A stretch of 51,508 nt of DNA from Actinomadura montaniterrae. GTDB lineage: Bacteria; Actinomycetota; Actinomycetes; Streptosporangiales; Streptosporangiaceae. The notes beneath the pieces were generated by a model. That model did not search any database. It was given only the letters and a program-made list of their open reading frames with translations, and was not told where the DNA came from. The first letter of the stretch is position 1. Every line of letters starts with the position of its first letter. Where the stretch lies: the NCBI RefSeq assembly GCF_008923365.1, contig NZ_WBMR01000049.1, positions 1 to 51,508 of the forward strand, read 5' to 3'. A program made the position numbers and the translations under genes. This document shows positions 7,352 through 14,661 of this stretch, in pieces.

Positions 7352-9670
7352 GTGCGGTGCGTTCAGGGCGCGATACCGGAGAATCCTGATTGGATACGGA
7401 GAGTGACTTCAAGGCCACTCAATGCATCCGCACTGCGCCGGGACGTGCTCGCGTCCTTCGTCGTGTTCCTGGTCGCGATCCCGCTGTCGCTGGGCATCGC
7501 GGTCGCCTCGGGCGCGCCGGTCGCCGCCGGGCTCGTCGCCGCCGTCGCCGGCGGCGTCGTCGCCGGGCTGGCCGGCGGGTCGCCGGTGCAGGTCAGCGGC
7601 CCGGCCGCCGGGCTGACCGTGCTGGTCGCCGACCTCATCGCCGCCTACGGCTGGCGGGCCACCTGCACGATCACCCTGCTCGCCGGGCTGCTGCAGATCG
7701 TGCTCGGGCTGAGCCGGGTGGCGCGCGTCGTGCTGGCCGTGTCGCCCGCCGTCGTGCACGGCATGCTCGCCGGCGTCGGGGCGGTGATCGTGCTCAGCCA
7801 GGTCCACGTCGTGCTGGGCGGCGGCCCGCAGGAGTCCGCCGTGGCCAACCTGCGGGAGCTGCCGGCGCAGCTGCTGCACCCGGCGCCGCACTCGGCGCTC
7901 ATCGCCGCGCTGACCGTGCTGGTGCTGCTGGGCTGGTCCCGGCTGCCGCGCGGCGGCCGGCTGCGCCTGGTCCCCGGCCCGCTGCCCGCCATCGCCGCCG
8001 CCACCGCCGCCACGTGGGCGTTCGGGTGGCGGGCCGACCGGGTGGACCTGCCGGAGACCCTCCCGCACGGCTGGGGCCTTCCGGAGCTGCCGCACGGGTC
8101 GCCGCACGGCGTCGCGGGCGCCGTCGTCTCGCTCGCGGTCGTGGCGGCCGTCGCGTCGCTGCTGTGCAGCGTGGCGGTCGACCGCGTCCGGCCCGCCGGG
8201 GTCGCGCCCACCGACCTCGACCGCGAGCTGGCCGCGCAGGGCGCCGCGAACGCGGTGTCCGGGCTGTTCGGCGGCCTGCCGGTCGCGGGCGTGATCGTCC
8301 GCAGCACCGCCAACCTGGAGGCGGGCGCCCGGACCCGGCTGTCCGCCGTGCTGCACGGGGTGTGGGTGCTGGTGCTCGCGGTGTCCTGCGGGCCGGTCAT
8401 CGAGCGCGTCCCGCTGTCGGCGCTGTCGGCGCTGCTGGTGGTGCTCGGCGTCCGGCTGGTGGACCCCGCGCGGATCCGTGACCTGCGCGACCATCGGGAG
8501 GCTCCCGCCTACGCCGCCACGTTCGCCGGCGTGGTCGTCCTCGGCCTCGGCGAGGGCGTGCTGCTGGGCATCGCCGTCACGGCGGTGCTGGCGCTGCGGC
8601 GGCTGACGCGGCTCACCGTCCGGACCGAGCGGCTCCTGCCCGCGCCCGGCGACGGGGACGTCCCGCCCCGCTGGCACGTGGTCGTGGAGGGAACGCTCAC
8701 GTTCCTCGGGGTGCCGAAGGTGACGCGCGCGCTGCGGTCCGTCCCGGCGGGGGCGGGCGTGGACCTCGACCTCAACGTCGACTTCATGGATCATGCCGCC
8801 TTCGACGCCGTCCACCAGTGGCGGCTGGCGCACGAGCGCCAAGGAGGCAGGGTCGACATCGACGAGGTTCACGAGGGTTGGTATGAAAGAGGGGTGACAG
8901 GTGATTTGTCTTCGCCGCGTAAGTCGTCCCCTACCGCACGCTGGTGGGCTCCATGGGCGAATCGGCAGCGACGCTCCGCGAGCGCCGCCGAGACCCCGTC
9001 CCCGACCTCCGTCCTGCTCGACGGCGTCCGCGAGTACCACGACAGCACCGCCGGGCTGGTGCGGCCGATCATGGCCGAGCTGGCGATGGAGCAGAAGCCG
9101 GAGCTTCTCTTCATCACCTGCGTGGACTCGCGCGTCGTGCCCAACATCATCACCGCCAGCGGGCCGGGCGACCTGTTCATCAACCGGAACGTCGGCAACT
9201 TCGTCCCGCCGCACGGCTCGGCCGTCCCGGACGACTCGGTCATGGCGACGGTGGAGTACGCGACCAACGTGCTGGACATCCGCACGATCGCGGTCTGCGG
9301 GCACTCCAACTGCGGCGCGATGGCCGCGGTCATGGCGGGCGGCGAGGAGGTCGCGCACCTGGAGGGGCTGTCGCGCTGGCTCCGGCTCGGCGGGCCGACC
9401 CTGGAGCGCTTCCGCGCCGAGCAGGACCACGGCGACGACCCGCTGGCCCGGCTGAGCCAGCTCAACGTGATGCAGCAGCTCGACCACCTGCTCACCTACC
9501 CGTGGCTGCGGGAGCGCGCCGAGGCCGGGGAGCTGGAGCTCGTGGGGCTCTACTTCGATCTGAAGTCCGCGACGGTCAAGGTCCTCGATCGTGCCGAGGG
9601 GAAGTTCGCCACGATCCCGAACCACGTCCCGGAGTCGGCCTACCGGAACCCGGGCGACCGCAGGTCCTGA
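7352..9670 (+). CDS. SulP family transporter fused to a beta-carbonic anhydrase
   Basis: A 772-residue fusion. Residues about 30-415 are the polytopic SulP anion-transport domain, including a GSPVQVSGPAAGLTVLV segment. About 430-520 is a STAS-like cytoplasmic domain. About 555-772 is a beta-class carbonic anhydrase with the zinc-site motifs CVDSRVV (near 590) and GHSNCGA (near 650). SulP-carbonic anhydrase fusions are thought to import bicarbonate or couple it to CO2 hydration. GTG at 7352 has GGAGGG 6 nt upstream. An in-frame GTG at 7403 is an alternative, since homologous SulP proteins usually begin close to LRRDVLASFVV. Confidence 0.9.
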   Translation: MRCVQGAIPENPDWIRRVTSRPLNASALRRDVLASFVVFLVAIPLSLGIAVASGAPVAAGLVAAVAGGVVAGLAGGSPVQVSGPAAGLTVLVADLIAAYGWRATCTITLLAGLLQIVLGLSRVARVVLAVSPAVVHGMLAGVGAVIVLSQVHVVLGGGPQESAVANLRELPAQLLHPAPHSALIAALTVLVLLGWSRLPRGGRLRLVPGPLPAIAAATAATWAFGWRADRVDLPETLPHGWGLPELPHGSPHGVAGAVVSLAVVAAVASLLCSVAVDRVRPAGVAPTDLDRELAAQGAANAVSGLFGGLPVAGVIVRSTANLEAGARTRLSAVLHGVWVLVLAVSCGPVIERVPLSALSALLVVLGVRLVDPARIRDLRDHREAPAYAATFAGVVVLGLGEGVLLGIAVTAVLALRRLTRLTVRTERLLPAPGDGDVPPRWHVVVEGTLTFLGVPKVTRALRSVPAGAGVDLDLNVDFMDHAAFDAVHQWRLAHERQGGRVDIDEVHEGWYERGVTGDLSSPRKSSPTARWWAPWANRQRRSASAAETPSPTSVLLDGVREYHDSTAGLVRPIMAELAMEQKPELLFITCVDSRVVPNIITASGPGDLFINRNVGNFVPPHGSAVPDDSVMATVEYATNVLDIRTIAVCGHSNCGAMAAVMAGGEEVAHLEGLSRWLRLGGPTLERFRAEQDHGDDPLARLSQLNVMQQLDHLLTYPWLRERAEAGELELVGLYFDLKSATVKVLDRAEGKFATIPNHVPESAYRNPGDRRS

Positions 9671-9682
9671 CACCTGACGCGT

Positions 9683-9722
9683 AAGGGTCTCCGGGGCGCG
9701 GCCCCGGAGACCCTTCTTTTTC
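9683..9722 (+). terminator. Strong intrinsic terminator between convergent genes
   Basis: Perfect 15-bp stem (9683-9697 and 9701-9715) with a GCG loop followed by C-T5, a classical rho-independent terminator for the SulP-carbonic anhydrase gene. It also lies just beyond the stop of the convergent gene at 9721. Confidence 0.92.
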
Positions 9723-10008
9723 ACCGTCCGACCAGCTGCTCCCCGCGCATCCGGCCGTCGTCCTCCGTCCTGCCGTCGTCGAGCCCGGGACGGATGTTCC
9801 GCGGCGAACCGCGGTGGTACAGGGCGCCCTCCTGCCGCGGGTCGCGGACGTACACTCCGGTCACCCGCCGCGCGGCGCGCGCGCCGCGGCCCGCCGGGGG
9901 CGTGAAAAGCGTGTCGCTGCGGCTGGCCCGCGCGAAGACCGCGAGGTAGACCAGGGCCCCCAGCACCCCGGTGAGCACGAGGGCCACGAACACGATGATG
10001 ATGGACAT
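9721..10008 (-). CDS. Small single-pass membrane protein, function unknown
   Basis: A 95-residue protein with an N-terminal transmembrane helix (SIIIVFVALVLTGVLGALVYL, about 2-22) and a basic, Arg-rich cytoplasmic tail. ATG at 10008 is chosen because AGAGGAG is correctly spaced upstream. A longer in-frame start at 10035 has no better site. It is convergent with the SulP gene and shares its terminator region. No family recognised. Confidence 0.65.
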   Translation of the reverse strand: MSIIIVFVALVLTGVLGALVYLAVFARASRSDTLFTPPAGRGARAARRVTGVYVRDPRQEGALYHRGSPRNIRPGLDDGRTEDDGRMRGEQLVGR

Positions 10009-10182
10009 CAGCGCTCCTCTCCACGGGGCGGCCACCGCGCCCCGCCGCCTCCCGCCGAACCGGCGATCAGCTCTACAGATGACGTTAGGCGCGCTCTTTC
10101 AGGTCGTTTGTGTCGTGTGACCCGAAGCCGCCGAGATCCACGCCACTCGGCTCGGGTGCGAGGTTCCCTGCACATCTCAGCT

Positions 10183-10211
10183 CTGGACGCCCGGGCTCCG
10201 CACTGTAGGAT
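10183..10211 (+). promoter_or_regulatory. Candidate promoter of the alpha/beta hydrolase gene
   Basis: CTGGAC at 10183-10188 and TAGGAT at 10206-10211 with a 17-bp spacer. The -10 hexamer lies inside the NanR-type palindrome, which would make repression steric. The -35 is weak. Confidence 0.4.
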
Positions 10212-10225
10212 GTCCTACGTCCTAC
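10205..10225. promoter_or_regulatory. Predicted NanR (GntR/FadR-family) operator, site 1
   Basis: GTAGGATGTCCTAC at 10205-10218 is a perfect 14-bp palindrome apart from its central two bases, extended by GTCCTAC. The same element occurs at 19269-19285 and 20167-20183, in front of the sialic acid operon and the sialidase gene. It lies 19-39 bp upstream of the hydrolase start. Confidence 0.72.
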
Positions 10226-10243
10226 GGCAGGAGGTCCCGCCCC

Positions 10244-11305
10244 GTGAGCACCGGTTTCGATCCCGACATCGCCGAGTGGCTGCGGCTCCGCGCCGCCGAC
10301 CCGACGGCCGCCGACGAGTCCGTCGAGGGCGCGCGCCGCCACTCGCTGGCCGTGAACGAGCGGTCGCTCGCGCTGCTGCCGAACCCGCCGGTCCCGTTCG
10401 CCGAGCACGCCACCGTCCTGGAGACCGCCTCCGGGCCGGTGCCCGCGCTGGTCGTCGAGCCCGCCGCCCGGCCCGCCGAGGCCGCGGTCGCGTTCTTCCA
10501 CGGCGGCGGGTGGATCGCCGGCGACCTGCGGACGCACCGGCAGCACATGCGCCGCCTCGCGGTGGAGTCCGGCGCGGCGGTGATCGGCGTGGACTACCGG
10601 CTCGCGCCCGAGCACCCGTTCCCGGCGGCCTTCGACGACTGCCTCGCCGCGACGCTGCACCTCGCCGGGACCCGGACCGGGCCGCTCGCCGTGGCGGGCG
10701 ACAGCGCGGGCGGCCAGCTCGCCGCGTCCGTCGCGCTCGCCTGCCGCGACCTGGGCGTCCGCCTGGCCGGACAGCTGCTGGTCGTCCCGGTCACCGACGT
10801 CACGGGCGGCTACGCCGATCCGGACGTGAACGCCCGCTACCCGTCCCGGGCCGAACGCGCCGACGGGTACGGGCTGACCATGGCGGGGATGCGCTGGTTC
10901 GCCGAGCTGTACCGTCCGCCGGGCCGCGGCGGCGACCGGCGGGTGTCGCCGCTGCGCGCCGCGGACCTCGCGGGCGTGGCGCCCGCCGCGGTCCACACCG
11001 CCGGCTTCGATCCGCTACGGGACGAGGGCGCCGCCTACGCCGCCGCGCTGGAGGCCGCCGGGGTCCCGGTCGTCCACCGCGACTGGCCGACGCTCAACCA
11101 CGGCTTCTTCGGCCTGGGCGGCGTCTCCGCGACCGCCGCCCGCGCCGCGAGCCAGGCCGCCACCGACCTGAGGTCCCTCCTTCAGCGGGGTGGGAGGGCG
11201 GCGGCGAAGCGGGCGGTGATCCAGCGGGGATCGATGATCGCGGTGCCGACGACCACGCAGGACGCGCCCGCCTCGATCGCCGCGGACGCCGACGCGGGCG
11301 CGTGA
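10244..11305 (+). CDS. Alpha/beta hydrolase (HSL-type esterase), candidate sialate O-acetylesterase
   Basis: A hormone-sensitive-lipase-type esterase with oxyanion motif FFHGGGW at about 83-89, nucleophile elbow GDSAGG at about 151-156, and a late Asp (AGFDPLRDEG) and His (LNHGFFGL). GTG at 10244 is preceded by AGGAGG. The enzyme domain should end near ATDLRSLLQ. The frame then runs another ~120 nt, antisense to the well-conserved end of nanE, so the last ~40 residues are suspect. The upstream operator matches those of the sialidase and sialic acid operon. This suggests it removes acetyl esters from sialic acids; that specificity is inference. Confidence 0.8.
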   Translation: MSTGFDPDIAEWLRLRAADPTAADESVEGARRHSLAVNERSLALLPNPPVPFAEHATVLETASGPVPALVVEPAARPAEAAVAFFHGGGWIAGDLRTHRQHMRRLAVESGAAVIGVDYRLAPEHPFPAAFDDCLAATLHLAGTRTGPLAVAGDSAGGQLAASVALACRDLGVRLAGQLLVVPVTDVTGGYADPDVNARYPSRAERADGYGLTMAGMRWFAELYRPPGRGGDRRVSPLRAADLAGVAPAAVHTAGFDPLRDEGAAYAAALEAAGVPVVHRDWPTLNHGFFGLGGVSATAARAASQAATDLRSLLQRGGRAAAKRAVIQRGSMIAVPTTTQDAPASIAADADAGA

Positions 11306-11874
11306 TAGCGGCCCTCGGCGACGATCAGTGCGCCGGGGAGCTCCTCGCGCAGCGCCCGGACCAGCGCCAGGTCGGGGCCGTCCGGGGGCGGTCCGGGGGC
11401 CGTGTAGCCGGCGAGGGTCGTGGCGACCATGTCGGCGCCCGCCTCGGCGGCGGCGACGCCCTCGTCCAGGGCCGCGACGTCCGCCATGAACAGCGCGCCC
11501 TCGTCGTGGACGGCCTTGATCGTCTCGGTGAGAGGGCGGCCGTCCGGGCGCGGCCGGAACGTGGCGTCCGCCGCGACGACCTGCGCGCCCGCCCGGACGA
11601 CGGAACGGGCCGCCTCGACGGTCGGCGTGATGAAGACGCCGCCGGCGCCGTCCTTGGTCAGGCCGATGACCGGGACGTCCACGGCGGCGGCGATGGCGGC
11701 GACGTCGGGCGTCCCGCCGACCCCGCCGCAGCGGATCGCGGCGGCGCCGCCCCCGGCGGCGGCCTCCGCCATCCGGACGAGCGCGGCGGTGTCGCGCAGC
11801 GGGTGCCCGTCCGGGGCCTGGCAGGACACGATGAGCCGGCCGGTGACGGCGGCGGCGAAGGTCTCGAGGTTCAA
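11182..11874 (-). CDS. nanE: N-acetylmannosamine-6-phosphate 2-epimerase
   Basis: A 230-residue TIM-barrel enzyme converting ManNAc-6-P to GlcNAc-6-P, the last dedicated step of sialic acid breakdown. Recognisable segments are LIVSCQAPDGHPLRD near the start, AIRCGGVGG, PVIGLTKDG (catalytic Lys), MADVA and the C-terminal VVVGTAIIDP phosphate loop. The start is taken as TTG at 11874, which overlaps the nanK stop as TTGA and has GGGAG about 6 nt upstream. This matches the 4-bp coupling used through the operon. Its 3' end overlaps the convergent hydrolase frame by 124 bp. No nagA or nagB is present here to continue the pathway. Confidence 0.9.
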   Translation of the reverse strand: MNLETFAAAVTGRLIVSCQAPDGHPLRDTAALVRMAEAAAGGGAAAIRCGGVGGTPDVAAIAAAVDVPVIGLTKDGAGGVFITPTVEAARSVVRAGAQVVAADATFRPRPDGRPLTETIKAVHDEGALFMADVAALDEGVAAAEAGADMVATTLAGYTAPGPPPDGPDLALVRALREELPGALIVAEGRYHAPASASAAIEAGASCVVVGTAIIDPRWITARFAAALPPR

Positions 11875-12710
11875 CGGGCGCTCCCGTGCGGGGTGGTTGC
11901 GGCGAGCAGGGCCGCGCCGACCAGCGGCGCGTCCGTGCCGAGCCGGGCGGTGACGATCGGGGTCGCGCGCAGCGGCGGCAGCGCCTCGGCCCGGAACGCG
12001 GCGGCGACGGCGTCCAGGTAGGGCGGGCCGATCTGCGCGACGCCGCCGCCGATCACGACGGCGTCGGGGTCGACGACGGCGAGGAGCCCGGCCAGGGCGC
12101 GTCCCAGCAGCGTCCCGGCGCGCGGCGCGTCGCCGGTGGCGGCGATGGCGGGGCCGGACGCGACGGCCTCCAGGTGGTCGCGGCGCCCGCAGCCGCACGG
12201 CACCGGCCCCCGATCGGGGACGAGCAGGTGCGCCAGTTCCCCGGCGGTGCCGTGCGCCCCGTGGTCGAGGTCGCCGCCGGTGGTCAGCGCGCCGCCGACG
12301 CCCGTCCCGACCGAGACGTGCAGGACGCGGTGGAATCCGGTTCCGGCTCCCGCCCGGGCCTCGCCGTACGCCATGGCGCGGACGTCGTTGACCACGGTGA
12401 CGGGCAGGCCGGTGAGTTCGGCGAGCGTCTCGCGGACCGGCGTCCCGGCCCAGCCGGGCAGGACGTCCGTCGCGGAGACGACGCGTCCGGTCGCCGGGTC
12501 GATCACGCCGGGCGCCCCCACCCCGAGCCCGCGGACCGGACCGTCGGCGAGGCCGTCCAGCAGTCCGGCCGCGGCGGCGAGCACGGCGGGGCCTCCCCCG
12601 GCCGGGGTCGGGACGCGCCCGCGCCGCAGGACCGTTCCCTCCGCGTCCACCAGGGCGGCGGCGATCTTGGTGCCGCCGATGTCGAGCGCGGCGAGCGTCC
12701 CGCCGCTCAC
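11871..12710 (-). CDS. nanK: N-acetylmannosamine kinase (ROK family)
   Basis: A 279-residue ROK-family sugar kinase that phosphorylates ManNAc to ManNAc-6-P. The ATP-binding motif DIGGTK is at 10-15, the catalytic Asp in VVNDV at 109, and SVGTGVGG and GTAGELAH at about 133-161. The zinc motif is CGCGRRDHLE at 172-181, whereas the ROK consensus is CxCGxxGCxE. The third Cys is therefore His, which could still bind zinc. GTG at 12710 overlaps the nanA stop by 4 bp. Sugar specificity is assigned from context between lyase and epimerase. Confidence 0.88.
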   Translation of the reverse strand: MSGGTLAALDIGGTKIAAALVDAEGTVLRRGRVPTPAGGGPAVLAAAAGLLDGLADGPVRGLGVGAPGVIDPATGRVVSATDVLPGWAGTPVRETLAELTGLPVTVVNDVRAMAYGEARAGAGTGFHRVLHVSVGTGVGGALTTGGDLDHGAHGTAGELAHLLVPDRGPVPCGCGRRDHLEAVASGPAIAATGDAPRAGTLLGRALAGLLAVVDPDAVVIGGGVAQIGPPYLDAVAAAFRAEALPPLRATPIVTARLGTDAPLVGAALLAATTPHGSAR

Positions 12711-13648
12711 AGCAGCCCGGCGGCGGCCAGCGTGCGGCGGACGTGCTCGGTCTCGGCGGCGTCCAGCTGGATCTGCGGCGGTGCGGTGACCGGGCAGTCG
12801 ATGACGCCGCGCAGGTGCAGGGCGGCCTTGAACGAGCCGAGCGCCGACGACCCGCGCCCCATCCGGGCGGCGCCGCCCGCGTTGACGATGTCGAACAGGC
12901 GCAGCAGCCGCTCCTGCTCGGCGCGCGCCTCGTCCCAGCGGCCCTCGCGGCACAGCCGGTAGAGCCGGACGTACCCGTCGGGGTCGACGTTGCCGAGGCC
13001 GGGGACGACGCCGTGCGCGCCCATGGCGAGGGCCGAGTCGACGGTCAGCTCCGAGCCGGTCAGCACGCTGAACCCGCCGGTCCCCGCGTCGCGGAGGGCG
13101 ACGAGCAGCCCGCGCAGCCCGCCCTCGTCGCCGCTGGAGTCCTTCACGCCGGCGAGGACGCCCTCGTCGGCGAGCCGCAGCAGCATCGCCGCGTCCAGCT
13201 TGGAATGCACCGATACCGGCAGGTCGTAGGCGTAGACGGGGACCGGGACGGCGGCGGCGACGCGGCGCAGGTGCGCCTCGATCTCGGCCGGGTGGGTGCG
13301 GGTGTAGAACGGCGCGGTCGCGACGACGCCGTCGCAGCCGAGCTCGGCGGCGGCGCGGGCGTGCTCGATGACCCGCAGCGTGGTCATGTCGATCGCGCCG
13401 GCGAGCACCGGGACCTGCCCGGCGACGTGCTTGACGACCGTCTCCAGCACCGTGCGGCGGTGCGCGTCGGGCAGGAACGCGACCTCGCTGGTGGAGCCGA
13501 GCACGAACAGCCCGTCCACGCCGGCGCCGACGAGGTGGTCGACGAGCCGTTCGAGGGACGCGGCGTCGACGTCCAGGCCGGGGGTCAGCGGCGTGCAGAC
13601 CGGGGGGACGACGCCGGTCAAGGGCGGTGCGGCGGGAGCGGCGGTCAC
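12707..13648 (-). CDS. nanA: N-acetylneuraminate lyase (DHDPS/NAL family)
   Basis: A 313-residue class I aldolase-type TIM barrel of the DapA/NanA superfamily, predicted to cleave N-acetylneuraminate to ManNAc and pyruvate. The Schiff-base Lys is 169 in GVKDSSGD and the partner Tyr is 141 in YAYDLP. The substrate loop reads GSTSE (51-55) rather than GTGE, so sequence alone could also fit another pyruvate-dependent lyase. Position between a sialic acid importer and nanK-nanE decides the call. GTG at 13648 overlaps the upstream ATPase stop (GTGA) and has AGGAG upstream. Confidence 0.87.
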   Translation of the reverse strand: MTAAPAAPPLTGVVPPVCTPLTPGLDVDAASLERLVDHLVGAGVDGLFVLGSTSEVAFLPDAHRRTVLETVVKHVAGQVPVLAGAIDMTTLRVIEHARAAAELGCDGVVATAPFYTRTHPAEIEAHLRRVAAAVPVPVYAYDLPVSVHSKLDAAMLLRLADEGVLAGVKDSSGDEGGLRGLLVALRDAGTGGFSVLTGSELTVDSALAMGAHGVVPGLGNVDPDGYVRLYRLCREGRWDEARAEQERLLRLFDIVNAGGAARMGRGSSALGSFKAALHLRGVIDCPVTAPPQIQLDAAETEHVRRTLAAAGLL

Positions 13649-14661
13649 GGGATCTCCTGGGAAACGGGGGAAAGGGCGAGGTCGGACGGGTCGGTGACGG
13701 GATGCAGGCAGCGGTAGGCGTGCCCGGCGTCGCCCGCCGGGGTGAACGCGGGCATCGCGGCGGCGCACTCCTCGGTGGCGCGCCAGCAGCGGGTGCGGAA
13801 CGGGCAGCCGCTCGGCGGGTGGACGGCCGACGGGACGGGCCCGTCCAGCCGGATCGGCTCCATCGGGTCGAGGAGGCTCGGCGTGGCCGACAGCAGCGCC
13901 CGCGTGTACGGGTGGCGGGTGTCGCCGCGGGCGACGGCGGCGGCCGGGGCGTCCTCGACGATGCGGCCGAGGTACATGGTGACGACGCGGTCGGACATGC
14001 GCCGGACGGTCTGGATGTCGTGCGAGACGAACACCATCGACAGCCCGAGCCGGTCCTTGAGGTCGAGCATCAGGTTGAGGATCTGCGCGCGCACCGACAC
14101 GTCGAGCGCGGACGTGGGTTCGTCGGCGACCAGCAGCGACGGTTCGAGCGCGAGCGCGCGGGCGATCGCGACGCGCTGCCGCTGCCCGCCCGACAGCTGG
14201 CCGGGGAGGGCGGCGGCGAGGTGCGGCGGCAGCCCGACCAGCGACATCAGCTCGCGGACGCGGGCGTCGCGTTCGGCGGCGGTGCCGCGCCGGTGCACGT
14301 CGAGCGGGTCGCGCAGGATGGCCCGGACGGGCAGCCGCCGGTTCAGCGCGGTCGCCGGGTCCTGGAAGACCATCCCGACGGACGAGCCGAGCCGCGCCGA
14401 CCGCTCGCGGGACTTCAGCGCGCCGAGGTCGTCGCCCTCGAACAGCACCGTCCCCTCGGTGGGCCGGGTCAGCCCGACGAGCACCTTCGCGAGCGTGGAC
14501 TTGCCGCAGCCGGACTCGCCGACGATCCCGACCGTCTCGCCGCGTCCGATGGCGAGGTCGGCGCCGGTCAGCGCGTGCACGGCGGCGCGGCGCAGCGGGT
14601 TGCCGCCGCGCACCGGCAGCCGGACGTGCACGCCGCCCAGTTCCATGACGGGTGGGGTCAT
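13645..14661 (-). CDS. siaI: Sialic acid ABC importer, ATP-binding protein (OppF/DppF-like)
   Basis: A 338-residue ATPase of a peptide/sialate-type ABC importer. Walker A is GESGCGKST at about 49-57, with the ABC signature LSGGQRQRVAIARAL, Walker B LLVADEPTSALD and H-loop VSHD. The C-terminal oligopeptide-transporter extension carries the Cys pattern CPFRTRC...C...C, which in this family can hold an Fe-S cluster. ATG at 14661 overlaps the previous stop (ATGA). It pairs with the ATPase half of the fused protein upstream to make the nucleotide-binding heterodimer. Confidence 0.9.
   Translation of the reverse strand: MTPPVMELGGVHVRLPVRGGNPLRRAAVHALTGADLAIGRGETVGIVGESGCGKSTLAKVLVGLTRPTEGTVLFEGDDLGALKSRERSARLGSSVGMVFQDPATALNRRLPVRAILRDPLDVHRRGTAAERDARVRELMSLVGLPPHLAAALPGQLSGGQRQRVAIARALALEPSLLVADEPTSALDVSVRAQILNLMLDLKDRLGLSMVFVSHDIQTVRRMSDRVVTMYLGRIVEDAPAAAVARGDTRHPYTRALLSATPSLLDPMEPIRLDGPVPSAVHPPSGCPFRTRCWRATEECAAAMPAFTPAGDAGHAYRCLHPVTDPSDLALSPVSQEIP

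Noticed and set aside
7409..10024. Minus-strand frame of about 870 codons opposite the SulP-carbonic anhydrase gene
   Set aside because: Arg/Gln/His-rich shadow without motifs; the plus strand encodes both complete domains.
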